64,000 bases of DNA from Chimonanthus salicifolius (GCA_013350335.1 CM023539.1:36380631-36444630), one strand, 5' to 3'; counted from the first letter of the stretch, positions 47,701-60,122 are shown. Numbers and translations are program-made. Notes: a model not told the origin generated them from the sequence alone.

Positions 47701-48281
47701 ACTTTACTTGATATTATGCTTATTTGTTATCAAGCATGTGATATTATTGAACTGTTGCTAACCTGTTATTTTACTTAAACTGCACTGTTATATTTCCTTC
47801 ACTGGCCTAGTTAGCTCACCCCACTTACCTTTCAGGAGATGAACCCGAGGAGGAGAACCCTCTTTTGCAGACTTAGGGTGGATAAGCTGCGACGGTGGTT
47901 TGGGATTCTCCCTGAGGGGAATACCCTTATTTGTGATTTCTGGTTATTGGAACCTCTTGCTTTTGTAAAGTACCGGGTGTGATACTTAGTTTATATAAGC
48001 ATCATGTATTGAGACTACTACGTTTTGTAGTCACTTTGATTGTGGTTTGAATGAAAGGATCAGTGGTTGGATTTTATATAATCATGTTATGTGTTGATGT
48101 TGTCTATTTTGTGGGGTAGACTTATGGTTTATGTTTGAGTCCACATGTTGGAATCATGTGTGACCTCTGGGCCCAACTGTTGATCCGGCCTAGTTAGAAT
48201 GCTTATAAATTGGTTTAGTTTATCTTTTAAAAAAAAAAATCAGTCGCGTTCCGAGCCCACCCTTCGGGTCGGGACGTGACA
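41719..48281 (+). mobile_element. Solo Gypsy LTR (family G5), split by a second copy
   Basis: The outer LTR runs 41719-42910 and 46214-48281, about 3.26 kb after removing the insertion. It starts TGTAATACCCTGCC and ends GTCGGGACGTGACA. The flanks carry a perfect 5-bp duplication ATGAA (41714-41718, 48282-48286), so it is a true solo LTR formed by recombination after insertion. A TATA-like TTTATATAATGG lies near 42503. No primer site or coding sequence adjoins either end. Length and end motifs suggest a Tekay/Del-like chromovirus, but without protein the lineage is open. Confidence 0.9.
42911..46213 (-). mobile_element. Solo LTR of family G5, inverted inside the outer copy
   Basis: A 3.30-kb LTR in reverse: on the plus strand it begins TGTCACGCCCCGACCCGAAG and ends GGTAGGGTTTTACA, that is TGTAAAACCC to GGGGCGTGACA on its own strand. 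The target duplication CCATC is perfect (42906-42910, 46214-46218). Its sequence matches the outer LTR along its length. Between about 44560 and 44920 it carries repeated near-palindromes like TCGGAACGTCCGA; the outer LTR has the matching cluster at 46330-46710. Open frames across the cluster are not conserved proteins. Confidence 0.92.
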
Positions 48282-49489
48282 ATGAAACTCACATATCCAA
48301 TCTCGAAAGTGATTACTATGCTGAATTTATAAATTGTGGATGTTCCAATAAATCAATTATTAACTTCAATACTAATAGTTTAGGAGTAGTTTGTTTCACG
48401 CTCTAAATTTTCGAGATATGAATTAAATTGATTTTTTATTATATCTAAGTTAATTAAAAATTTGATTTAATTTATGCACATGAGTTCGAGCTGAAATCAA
48501 GACGAGTCTGAGTGGAATTTGGGACGAATCTAAGTGAGAATCAGATTGAATTTGAATGGGAATCGGGTTTGATTTATTTTATTTATATATTGACTGAAAA
48601 TAAATCTTATTATTATCATCACTTTATTTTCTACTAAATCTGAGATTATCATTAGTTTTAAGTTCACAAATACCTAAATAAAATTTAGGTTCTATTAAAA
48701 ATCGAGAAATTAATAAAAATTTAAGATTAGGAATCCATCCAATTCCAATTATGCAAGCATTGTTTACAATTAAAAACTTTAAAATCAATTTGGATATAAT
48801 AAAAAAACTCGTTCATTATAACCTACCCTTTTTAAAAAAACTTCGTTCTCAAAATTTCTCAACTTAGCTTGCGAAGGAAACCATTCGGGAGTAATTCCCA
48901 ACTTATTCCTCACCACCTATGATATTAGAACTTAGAACATAACAGTGTTGTTCTATAATTCCATCTTTACATAAAAAATAATAACTCATCTAGCAGTTTT
49001 ACAATTTGACTTCAAAGAAAGACTAGCTCTACAAATCAAAAATTAAAACCATTAGGGCAAGGTCGTTTATTTCCATCTGTATGCTTCAAAGCCTTCACTG
49101 CAAATTTCTTTTAAATTCATAAAATATACTCCTTTACTTAATTATCATATGCGAGACTGTGCATCAATGCAAATCAAGAGACTTTCTTTCTAGAAGAAAA
49201 TGGCCCACGGCAAGATCAACCACAACTCGAATCAAATGCCCAAATCTAATGAAGCACTTGCTGCTTGAAGCAAATGCAGAAAAAAAAGGACTATTGTTGC
49301 TCAATTTCAGGTTGTTTTATCTTTTCTGTTTTGGGTAGATATTTAGTTGAATGTTTATGATGTCTTGAAAAATTACTCATATACTTGAACAGTTGGCTCA
49401 GCTCATATCTTAGACAGATTCCTAGGATTATGGACCAACATTATAGATTAAATGGATCTTAGGAATTTGGGCGTCAATTCCAAACCCAC
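48282..49489. other. AT-rich unclassified DNA
   Basis: No gene or element end is recognised. A short run near 48480-48570 repeats a CGAGTCTGAGTGGAAT-like motif, seen in many plant relic repeats. Confidence 0.4.
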
Positions 49490-50110
49490 TCATATCATAG
49501 GGAATGGTGGAAGTCCCACATTGATGGTTATAGTTCTAAACCATTGAATATCACAAAACTATGTAACACCATCACAATAACTATAGTACTAAAACATTTA
49601 ATATCATAGAACTATGTAAAACCATCACAATGGCTATAGTTCCAAACTATTGAATATCACATGGAACTATGTAAGAGCATTGATATGACTGTAATTCTAA
49701 ACTATTGAATATCTAAAAGAGTTAAGTCCATGGTATGACTGCAACTCTAAGTTATTGAATATCATAGAGCTTTGTAAGTCCATTAATGTGGCTGCAGTCC
49801 AAACCATTGAATATCATGGATTGCGTAAGACCACTTCTTGTATTCGTCTATAACATGGCTTTAATATAACTATTGCATAGTACAAAGATTATATATGCCC
49901 ATTGTTACATATTTGACATCAGTCTACACATTGCATATTACATAGACCGGGTGTAATACCAAACATATTGCCGTCAGTTCAAACCGTTGAATATCATGAA
50001 CCGAGTGTAAGACCAAACAATGGCAGCAGTTCAACTATTAATTTATATGAATTGCATAAGACCAAAATCAAGCTTCAGCTTCATAACTTTGAATATCTGG
50101 AGAGCTGAGT
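49490..50110. repeat. Degenerate tandem repeat, unit about 52 bp
   Basis: The core ATTGAATATCA recurs at 49543, 49596 (variant), 49649, 49704, 49754 and 49805, and again near 49986 and 50090, a spacing of 50-55 bp. A fuller unit has TATAGTTCTAAACCATTGAA then CTATGTAA. About ten to twelve copies, strongly diverged. No coding sense. Confidence 0.75.
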
Positions 50111-51950
50111 AAGACCATTTAGTTTTGTCAAATTAGTAACTCAAGACCAAACCGTTGACAGAACTGTAATAAATACGTTGCAGTCAAGTTCTGATATGAA
50201 ATCGTCGGCAAATGCTCAGGCAACTGGCGATAGTTTATGAACTACTTACATATAGTAGGTCTATGATAAGTTACGGTCGAGAAATAGGCAGGTAATCATC
50301 GACAACAATAACACTCCAAAACAGAGCATGTCTGTGTTTACATTATGTCAACTATTACATACTAGACGGTCACCTATGCAAATTGGAATATCCATTGAAC
50401 ATGTGCTTTGTGTTGACCAGTCTTCTTAAACGTCGACTATTAGACATCAAGAATCTAGTAGGTGGCACATTAAATGTGTTTTCAAACGACAACTTTTTCA
50501 TTTAATGCATGTCAACAACAATGAATTCAAACATACATTATATATATCGTGCCATTATGTGGAGAACTCTGCCGGAAGAATGGATTAAGAAGAGAAGAAA
50601 TATAGAGGAATCCACACTACCATAGCCACCGAGAGAGAGAAGAGAGCGAGATTGCCGATGATATAGAGAGACTCAGACGAACCCATTACATATCATTTGT
50701 TGAGCCACCTCTATTATTTCATATTTAGTAACTCTAGCTAAGCTTCATTTTTTATATTTGAGAGTTTACTTTGGCGCAGAAATGTATTTTTTTTAGAGAG
50801 AAGGAGAGAAAGGGTCTACGAACCCTATGGAAGGTTGGGAAGAAGGGTCAATCTCAAACTCGGAAAGAGAACGTTGGGAACTAGAGAGCGATCAGAGATT
50901 GGTGTAACAACTCAGGGTGAGGACGTAGACAGGAACAACCGAACCTCATTAAATCTGATTATGGTGATAATAAGCAATGGTTGAACGTAGATGGAATTTT
51001 TGTTATATTTTGTGCTTATTATCTTGAATGAGAACTCTTAAAAGTTGAATTGGAAATACTCCAGGGCAGCATAGTTTTAGCCAAATTAGTGTTAGTAATT
51101 ACATGATACTAACAACTGCTTCTAACAACTGTGGAGGATGATCACATTGGTAATGATAATGAAAACGAGGAACAGTTGCTTGGGTGATAAAATCGTAAGA
51201 TTGAAAATCATGAATTATGTAGTATATAACACAAGGTGGTTTCAATAATAATCTCTCTTTTTATTGCTCTAGAAGTAAATTTGTTATTAATCATACTATC
51301 ACATTTTATTATTTAGAATAATTAACAAACTTCCTATTAAATTATAAATTGCTAATAAATTTATTTAATGTGGTGTATTTTTTTAAGGAAAATGAATTTA
51401 AGGAATTTATTGGTATAGAATGAGCTGTTGTCAAAAAGTTTTTGTACGTTGAACTTCATCATTAACTCATATATTGTTCTTTATTTTATTTTTTTTCATT
51501 TTTCCCAACTTGATGCTTTATATTGATATGGACGATGATTTAAGGTAGTTGTCGAGTTTTATTTTATTCAATATAGTGACAAGTCAAAGTTTTAATTTTA
51601 AAATATTTTAAAGAGTTTTTTTAGTTTAATTTTTTGGAAGCTACATTGAATTCACTTTTCAAAATTTTGACAAAATACAATTCATACATCGTAACAATTT
51701 TTTAATATTTTTTTAAAATTGTGTAATTTTCTTTTTTTAATACTATCAAATATTGCATTTCAAACGAATTTGCTCAAATTAAGCAACACCTTATAATATA
51801 GATAATAATTTAGATGCTGTCCTTTCAAATATAAAATAAAATAATTCCTTTATTCTTTTACATGAATCACCGTTTAAATCCAAAAGGATATAAGGGAATT
51901 TCTTATCTATTAAAATAAAATGTGGAAATAAAAAGCTTCTGATATTCATT
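50111..51950. other. Intergenic DNA upstream of FKBP20-1, nothing recognised
   Basis: AT-rich apart from a purine-rich part near 50570-50690. I see no gene, LTR end or other named element. Confidence 0.4.
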
Positions 51951-51981
51951 GAAATTACTTTTTCTTTTAATGATAAGATGC

Positions 51982-51987
51982 CACGTG
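51982..51987 (+). promoter_or_regulatory. G-box CACGTG upstream of FKBP20-1
   Basis: GCCACGTGTTAC is a perfect G-box core in the presumed promoter, about 200 bp upstream of the leader-exon donor. It may bind bZIP or bHLH factors; its position is suggestive only. Confidence 0.4.
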
Positions 51988-52029
51988 TTACTAAAAAAAT
52001 TCATCGGCATGATCCGCACTGGGTTGGAG

Positions 52030-52190
52030 GAGGGCAAAGGGCGGACTTCCATCGGACGATGGCACTGGTTTCCCCAACATATTTCCCCCACAAGGCGATT
52101 TCTCTCTGCATTTCGGTTCCGAACGCTACAACCCGTTTCGGTTCCGATAAACCTCATCTTGCTCCACTTTCCCGAACTTCTGAAACCCAA
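52030..52190 (+). other. Probable 5' UTR exon of FKBP20-1
   Basis: A comparatively GC-rich segment ends CTGAAACCCAA just before a strong donor GTAAGTAG at 52191. The next acceptor that makes sense is TTCTTCGCAG at 60093-60102, directly ahead of the FKBP20-1 start codon. The left end is a guess. The exon is inferred from splice signals and composition only. Confidence 0.5.
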
Positions 52191-52929
52191 GTAAGTAGCT
52201 CATATGCACGCCCTATTCTTTCTTCATCTTCTAACACAAAACTAAATCTGTGATTTTAGTAAAGGCCCATTTGGATGTTTTCCTACAACCTCAACAATCA
52301 TTTCCATGTTTCCTTTGTGGCTGACATTGAGAATTGGAACTGCATATAGGCGGGTTCCTTTCTCTTTTTTTTTTTTAACTCCAAATCAACCAGTTTGTTT
52401 TTGGAGGAATTTTTGGTGCACCCAAATTGGTAATTCGCAGTAGGGCCCATGGCTTATTTATGAAATCGTAATATGATGGAATCTTCTTGGAAGAAAGGTT
52501 TTACGTGCCCAATCTTAGACCTTTTTTTTTGTTGAATGTGGAATATTGCTGAAATTCCTTTCTCAGTTCTTTATCTTCTAGCCACTGATTGAAGGGTTAG
52601 GCCTTGTTTCCTAGTCCGTAACTCATTATTAGAGTTTCAAATTTCTATAGAGTTCTGTGGATTTTTTTCAACAGTATGTGGCTAGAAATTTGCAGAATTT
52701 TCATCCCATCATTTACCAATTTTTAATGCAGGGGTTCTATTTGAGTTGATAATAGGCTTGGTAAGGGATGAAGTTGACTTTTTTTTTTTCCCTTGATTCC
52801 CAGAAGAGTATCACGGTCCCATTTGAACAGGAATATGTTGAAAACTAGCAAATTTTGATGTATTAAACTGATCCTACCATAAAATTTTGGGAGTTTCCGA
52901 GAGTAAATTTAAATTTATGCTTGGTAGAT

Positions 52930-53975
52930 CAATGGAAGTAGTCATTTTATAAGGAGACAACTTATGGAGAAGTGTGGGGAGAAAAATAAAATGTACGCGG
53001 GGACTTTAGGATTCGTAGAAAGCCTCTAAAAGGTGTTGAGGCAATTAATGTGGTAAAATCCTTGTGGATATTTTGTTACTCGAGATATGTGTGAAGGGTA
53101 AAGAACAAGTGGGAGGAGGATGTGTGTACAACTAATTGAGTTCCTAGTTGAAGTCGGGCTTTGCCAAAATCCACTTTTGAGTCTTTTTCCATTTGTTTTA
53201 GTTAAGGACAACATTTCATCATGACTCCAAGATGAAGTGTCTTGGTGTATGTTGGTTGCTGATGATTTGGTACTAGTTAGTGAGGTAAAAAAAAACTAAA
53301 TAACGGACTGGCTTTTGGGGGAAAGGCTTAGAGTTGAATGCTTTAATGTTAGTAGATTGAAGATAGAATATATGGAGTCTAAATAGATCTAAATGGTGGA
53401 TCTAATTTAGATATAGCAAGTAGGATGCATGCAAGAGTTAGCTAAGTGTAAGCATGCAAGTAGAATGTTGTATTTAGGAGAATGTCATGTTGGTTGAAGG
53501 TGAAATTTATAATATGGCAAGTAGCGTTATAAATGCTGGTTAGAGCTAAATATTAGGCAATGAAGAAAGGACAAGTCAATAAACAATTGTCACAAAGATG
53601 TGTATGTTAAGATGGACATATCGATCAACATTAAAGTATGGAACTAGAAATAAGTGCATGAGAGTGAACCCGTGGTTGTCCTAGTAGAAGAAAGGATGGG
53701 AAATGTTGTTTAAGATGGTTTGACACATATGTAGAAGACTAGATATAGGTTCACGTTTAATAATCAAAGGGTTACAAGTAGAAAGTACTTGAAGGAAGAG
53801 ATCATTGAACACTTGGATTGAGGTGGTAGAAATGACATGATAGATAGTGGAATGACACTATGATTTTGGTAAGGTTGAGTGAGGACCTAGATGTAAGAAA
53901 GCCAACCTTATCTAGATGGGAAAATGGCTGTGATGGTTGATGATGATGATGACGATGATGACAGTGGAGTGATGG
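52930..53975 (+). pseudogene. RTE-clade LINE relic (reverse transcriptase end)
   Basis: With frame changes, 53140-53280 translates to the RTE reverse-transcriptase segment around VGLCQNPLLSLFPFVLV and WCMLVADDLVLVSE, which includes the catalytic ADD. Further on, KYxAMKKGQVNK (near 53550) and LRWFDTYVED (near 53710) match the RTE C-terminal region. It ends in a GATGATGATGATG trinucleotide tract (53938-53960), the usual RTE tail. Many stops make it a fossil. The left end is uncertain. Confidence 0.7.
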
Positions 53976-54164
53976 TTGTGGTGGTAATGATGATTCCCCT
54001 AGGTGCAAGTTGCCTCCAAATGTACTCATTTAATTTAATATAGTTTTCCCCTAATCTATATGGATGCATATGGGAAACTAGGGATTTACTTTAATTTTTA
54101 TATAAAAATTTGAATTTTTTTTGAAAAGGTAGCATGATCCGTAGTTGTGATAATGAGTACTTTC

Positions 54165-57100
54165 CAACTATGCTACAAACTTGTTTGTGGACTCAAACAT
54201 CAATCAGTTTCCTTTTAAAGCATTGACGGAAGAACAAAGCCTTGGGTTGGATTGTCCTTTTAATGAGGCAGAGGTTAAAGAAGCAGTATGGCAGTTGGGG
54301 GAGGATAAAGCTCTATGTCCTGTTGGATTTCCTATCATATTTTTTAAGTTCTTTTGGGATTTAGTTCAGCCTGATGTTTTTGCTTTTGTGTCTGAATTCT
54401 TTGAAAGCGGAATTCTTTCTAAGGATTTGGGGGTTGGATTTATCACTTTGATTCTGAAGAAGCTGGGGGCGTCTGCTCTGAATGATTTTCATCCTATAAC
54501 TTTGATTGGTGGTCCTTACAAGATATTACAAAAACTCTGGTTAATCGGTTAAAGAAGGTTTTACCTCAGCTTATTTCTCTTGTTCAAAGCACCTTTTTAG
54601 AAGGTAGACAGATTGTAGATTCAGTTGTTGTTGCTCACAATTGTTTGGATTATGCTTTCTGGACAAGCAGGTGTTGTCTGTAAATTAGTTTTTCAAAAAG
54701 CTTATGATAATGTTGCTTGGTCTTTTTTGGATTTTGTCATGAGCCGTATGTGTTTTGGTGGGGTTGCAGGATTTGGATTACGTCTTGTTTGTCTTCAGTG
54801 CATTTGTCAGTGTTGGTTAATGGGAGCCCAAAAGGGATTTTTAGAATGGAGAAAGGTGTGCGGTAGGGAGATCCTCTATCTCCTTATTTATATGTCATAG
54901 TTGCATAAGCTCTTCATCTTATGTTCCAGGTTGTGATGAATCAAGGTTGGATTCAAGGTTTCCATATTGCCAATTCAGATATAGAAATTTCTCATCTTCA
55001 GTACGCTGATGATACAATTCTTTTTATGAAGGCAGATGTGGAGGTTGTCATAGTGGTTCGGGCAGTTCTTCATTGGTTTGAGATTTGTTCAGGTTTGAAG
55101 ATTAATTATGACAAGAGTGAATTGATGGGGGTCAATGTTGAGTATAGGTGTTGTGTGGAGCTAGCTTCTTTATTGGGGTGTAAAGTGGCTGCTTTTCCAT
55201 CAAATATTTGGGGATTCCTCTCTATAAAGGAAAACCTAGGAAGTCGTGTTGGGACATTGATGCGGAGCAGATTAACATTAATTTCTTTATTTTATTTAGT
55301 TATCGTGACTGTATTGGTTTATTTTATTTTTCTCTTATTAGATTAGTTGTTTGGAATTATTTGATTGAGTTTCTTATGTAAATTTGGGTTTAATTAAGGG
55401 TATTCGGGACATTTCTGTAATTAGGGGTATTTTGGTCATTCTCTTTGTGAGTTTATTATATATAGGTTGTAAGCCCTCTAGGGCAGATTTGATGAATAAG
55501 AATACACGAAATTTTGCTGTGGAAAAAAAAAGACTCCATGCACAGACAACAGTGGTGAGAAATCACGGAACCTCAGTAAGAAGCGGAGGACGGCGAGAAA
55601 CCAATGGAAAGGGTGAGAAGCTTCTTCCAAAATCCAGGTACTTATCTATCTCCCTCTAATCTCTTCTCTTCTCTCTCCCCTTTCTATTTTCTTTTCTTTT
55701 GGTTACCCTAACCGAATCAAAACCATCGCACAGTCATCCCTCCTCTCTTCCTAGATCTCGTCACCCTCAAAATCCCCTTTTCTAGTCATCGCCCACCCCT
55801 TGTGACCCTACAATCCTTTTCGCCCCTATCTGTTGCATCCATTCCATCTTCATAAGGCTTCCTTCTTGCTGTCAGGAACCTCCTAGGTCCAGATTTGCTG
55901 CCGCCCCTCACCATTTAACCCATATCTGCTGTTGTTGCCATCTCCCCCTGCTGTCCTCACTTCCGCCCAGTCATAACTCCCTCCCTAGCCAACTTCCTTC
56001 CCCTACAGCCCCCTTCTACCTTCGCCAACCCCTTTTGACCCCTCTAGTCCTGTCACCCACTTCCATTCCTCTTCCTTTTTGCTTTCCAGCCATTCAACCA
56101 ACGTCCCTAGGCACCGACACTCGTCGTCCGTGTGGCCTTGGTTGGTGATATCATGTGGTTGGCCCGGCTTCGAGTCTTGATGTTGTTATTTATGTGTACA
56201 ACCAACGTCCCTAGGCCTTATCTAGTCCTCCAACAGCCCATACATGCATCACCAGTTCTTCATTAACTCTTCCCCTCTTCGCAGCCAGCCATACACCTTC
56301 TGACGACGCTCCTAGGCCACACCTCCCTTGCTGTTCTCTGTTAGAGGACCTCAAATCCTTCTCAAAAACTCATTCCCTACCCATTTAACTTTGCCACAAC
56401 CCTCCCCAGCCCACAACTTATTATCACCATCATATAAAACGACCTATTTACTGCCTAATAGCTAGATCCAACCCTATCTGAAGTTAGACCTACATTTTCG
56501 TGGATCCCTACAATCCCGTAATTTTGGAGGATCCCCATCTTGAGTTGCAACTTGGTCTGGTAACTGATATAATTCCCTACATTAGGTTCCAAGACTTGTT
56601 TTGATTATTTGTGGCTCATTTATATGATTTAATTGTAGTTATTAATTTAATTCTTGAATTTTAGCCCCATTTTAGATTTAGGTTTCATCTTTTAGTCATC
56701 TCATAATTGCATTAGGCATTTAGAATCATCTTTTTTGTCTTGTCCTGCATCAGACATGATTACTGATAAAATGGAGAGGTGGTTATCCACTTGGAAGGAG
56801 AGGTATTTGTCGCTGGGTGGTAGAGTTGTCTTGATTAAGATGGTTTTGTCTAGTCTCCCGATTTATTGCCTGAGTGTCTTTAAATGTCCAGTGGCGGTGA
56901 TTGAGCATCTGGAGAAAATTCAGAGGAAGTCTTTGTGGATGATAGTATAAAGCAGAAATTTCATTTGGTTAATTGGTCATATGTTTGTAAATTTAAGGAG
57001 GAAGGGGGTCTTGGGATTTGGCCTTTACGACAGGTTAATGATGCTTTGTTTGGGAAGTGGTTGTGGCGGTTGGGAGATTTATCAGATGGTCTTTGGAAGG

Positions 57101-58659
57101 ATATTCTCCTAAGCAAATATAGGTTGCAAGCCAATGGGTGGAGGATGGGAAACGCTAATAGGGTTGATTCTGGCTTTTGGAAAGGTGTTTGTTCATTGGT
57201 TATGGCCTTTTATCGTCATATTCGTTATTGTGTCTACTCTGGTGACGATATCTTCTTTTGGTTAGATAAGTGGTTGGGTGATGCTCCTTTGGTACATGCT
57301 TTTCCTCGGTTGTTTTCCCTTCCAACAAATAAAGAGTTCAAGGTTAGGGAGTGTTTTGAGGTAATCACTAACAAGGTAGTCTGGGGCCCTCATTTTCAGA
57401 GGGAGCTAGAAGACTGGATGTTAGAAGATTGGTTGTCGCTTATGACTCTTTTGGAGAATGTCTTTGTATTAGGCCGTGGGAAAGATCGACAGATTTGGGA
57501 GATTAAGCCTCATGATTTATTCTCTGTAAAGTCTTTTCTATAGGAAGTTGTTGAGGGTAGGTGTCACTCCTTCTGTTCATCCTAAGATTTGGGAGGGGAC
57601 TTCTCCTTTCAAAGTGAAGATATTTGGTTGGCTTACTGGTTTGTAGAAAATTCTGACTATTGATAATTTGTGATCACGCCATATGCTTATTGTGAATGCT
57701 TGTCCTTTGTGCTTATCGGACGCAAAGTCTTTCAATCATCTGCTGCTTTATTGCTAGTTCTCTTTTTAGATTTGGATGCATTTCTTCAGGTTATTGGGTT
57801 TGGCTTTTTGCATGCCTTGATCGTGGGATGAGTTATTCAACGAAGAGGTAGTGGTGTCGGGAAGTTCCTTTCGTAGAAGTCTATAGAGAGAGACTATTTT
57901 GTGTATTGTTTGGTCAATTGGTTGGAACAAAATAACAGGGCGTTTCGTGATAAGGTGTGTTCTATTTCGGCATTACTGGATTCAGTTAAGTTTCAGACAG
58001 CATAGTGGTTGGTGGGGTCATCTAAGTTACAGGGGAATTTTTGTTTCTGATTTATGTCGAGATTGGGCTTCTGTTGACTTGGTGACTTCTCACTTGAAAT
58101 CGATTCATCAAATTGCTTGGACTCCTCTGTCTTCTGGGCTTCTTAAGCTTAACTTTGATGGTAGTTGTATGCGTGAGATTGGTCAGTCTGGGTATGGTGG
58201 GATTATTCGCAATGATTCAGGTGATTCTGTGCTTTCCTTTGCTGGTCCTATTATTAATGGTTCAGTAATTGAGGTGGAGTTTGTGGCGTGGTATTTTGGA
58301 GTTGGAGTTGTTAAGAGTTCCGGGGAGTTTGGTAGAAGGTGACTCCAAAGTTGTGGTTGGGTGGGCTTTGGGTTCTATTTGACCTTGGATTTTCTTGGAT
58401 AAAATTGATTAGAATACGTCATATTATTGTTTCTTTAGAGTTAAAGATTAGTTATGTTTCTCGTTCAGCTAATTCGGCTGCAGATGCTTTGGCTTGTCAG
58501 AGGTTATTATTAGACTCTGAAGTTGTAAATAGATTATTGTAATCTCGGGGAAGGGTTATGTTCCTTCTTTGTTTGGCAGGTTCTTCTCCGCCTGTATTTT
58601 TTTTTTTTCGGTTCTTCTTTTAATGAATGAAGTTATCATTCAAAAAAAAAAAAAAAAAA
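54165..58659 (+). pseudogene. 5'-truncated L1 LINE (RT, zinc knuckle, RNase H)
   Basis: ORF2 of a plant L1 element, broken by stops and frame changes. In order: the start of the RT domain (54181-54552, LDCPFNEAEVKEAVWQLGEDK), the segment FQKAYDNVAWSFLDFVMSRM (54690-54750), GVRQGDPLSP out of frame near 54860, the catalytic QYADDTILFM (54993-55030), then SGLKINYDKSELMGVN. After the nested LTR come DKMERWLSTWKERYLSLGGR (56760), the region to 57543, and an RNase H domain (58150-58500, LKLNFDGSCM then a frame change before EGDSKVVVGW). It ends in an 18-bp poly(A) at 58642-58659. The endonuclease is absent, so it was truncated at insertion. No clear target duplication. Confidence 0.88.
55258..56752 (+). 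mobile_element. Solo LTR (1.5 kb) nested in the L1 ORF2
   Basis: Starts TGATGCGGAGCAG and ends GTCCTGCATCA, giving a 6-bp terminal inverted repeat TGATGC/GCATCA. The 5-bp duplication GACAT flanks it (55253-55257, 56753-56757). Removing it and one GACAT restores the L1 segment at tryptophan-aspartate. A TATA-like TTATATATAGG is near 55456. The 3' part (55680-56470) is pyrimidine-rich. Family not assigned. Confidence 0.85.
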
Positions 58660-59329
58660 CATCAATTAGTTTGAGTATTTTATCTAGATGGGATGCTATC
58701 CCTATGTGGATTTGAAGTTTGGGTGAAACCAAATAGCATTAGGATGATATTGCATTTCTGGCCCCCATCCCACCCCACCTCTGCAGATTTCACATTTACC
58801 ATACATCACATTTTCGGCTATTAAAGTCTATTATGAATTATGTAAGCTTGATAACCACTAATTTTGGTATTTGTCCATGCATGCTAGAAATGTTTTGGAT
58901 TCAACGTAGTTGCTCATGCCAATGTGTTGCACATCTGCACAACCCAATCTGTCCTGAAGGTGTGCTTTACAATTTAGATATTTTTCCCCAAAAACCAAAT
59001 TAGACTTCTTATCATGTGGGGAACAACGTATGCAACAAATGGATGAGTGAAATAGTAGCTAGTGATCCCTACTCAATGTACTTTGGGTTTGCACAAATTT
59101 TAAGCCTAGCTATGATGCACAAGCACAACATGGATATAGCAAGGACATTGGTTTTATACATTAAAATGAACTATCTAATATGAAGCAACATGACATGAGA
59201 ACGTTGCCTGCTTGGCAGTGTTTGGGTATCATGAGGGCACAATGATGTATTCGCATGGTAGACAAGGGCATACCTTAGATGAGCCTAGGTTCCAGACCCA
59301 TTTACTACCTTAAGTCTTGTTTCTTTACT

Positions 59330-59530
59330 CTCTCTTTTTTTTTTTTTTAATTTTTTTTTCATTATCATCATCATCTAAGCCACTTTTCCTATCAAACTGG
59401 ATTTGTCCTTCATATTTAGATTTGCCAAAGTGTTTTCATGAGCCGTCTGCCTATCTGACGCACATGAGACTTAAACTCACAACCTTTGGGTTATAACAAC
59501 AAGCCTTTGCCAGTAGCGATTAGAGGTTTT
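59330..59530 (-). mobile_element. Possible SINE with RTE-like tail
   Basis: On the minus strand, GGTTGTGAGTTTAAGTCTCA resembles a polymerase III B box (consensus GGTTCGANTCC) and about 150 bp later the sequence ends GGCTTAGATGATGATGATAA followed by an A-rich run. The tail is close to that of the RTE relic at 53910-53960. No clear A box or target duplication was found. Confidence 0.4.
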
Positions 59531-60122
59531 AATTTTTAATGTAATAATAATTGGATATTCTAGTTAATATGAGTTCTTAGCTAGTAATAATTAATTAGAA
59601 ACTCTAGTTATTATATAACATACTTGGCTCTATATATAATACATAATTAAATATTGTTTAATACGTTTGAAAGCTCAAATTCCCATGCATTTTGATGTTT
59701 TAGATGATTAATTTTATTTTGTTAATATCGATGTGATAAAGACACACAATAATAAATAGATCATATATTTATAAAACAAATTAGGTGCTCCTTGCAAATT
59801 AGGCCGGTTCCATAGCATGCATCTTTTCCCTTAGACTTCAGAACTCATTGATGTCTTAAGTGCACCTTGTGCCTCAATTGCTATGTCTACTCAGTCTTTC
59901 TTAATGCTTGGCTTATATGTGTACATGTTTGCCGAGTTTACTTGTGGCATGGGAATCGACATGGAGAAAAACTCATCCATGAATATGATTGGCATTCTTA
60001 CTTTTGTGAATGACAATTGGCATTCTTACATTATGCAGTAATAGAAAAACTAGCTGGTTTTCATATCTTTAGTTCCCATTTTGGTGTTTGTGTTCTTCGC
60101 AGGCTATTGAAAGTTAGAAACC

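Larger units (their letters stand above)
52191..60102 (+). other. Large FKBP20-1 leader intron, transposon-filled
   Basis: If exon 1 is right, this intron is 7.9 kb. It contains an RTE relic (52930-53975), a truncated L1 (54165-58659) with a nested solo LTR (55258-56752), and a SINE-like sequence (59330-59530). Positions 52191-52930 and 58660-59330 show nothing nameable. Confidence 0.5.
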
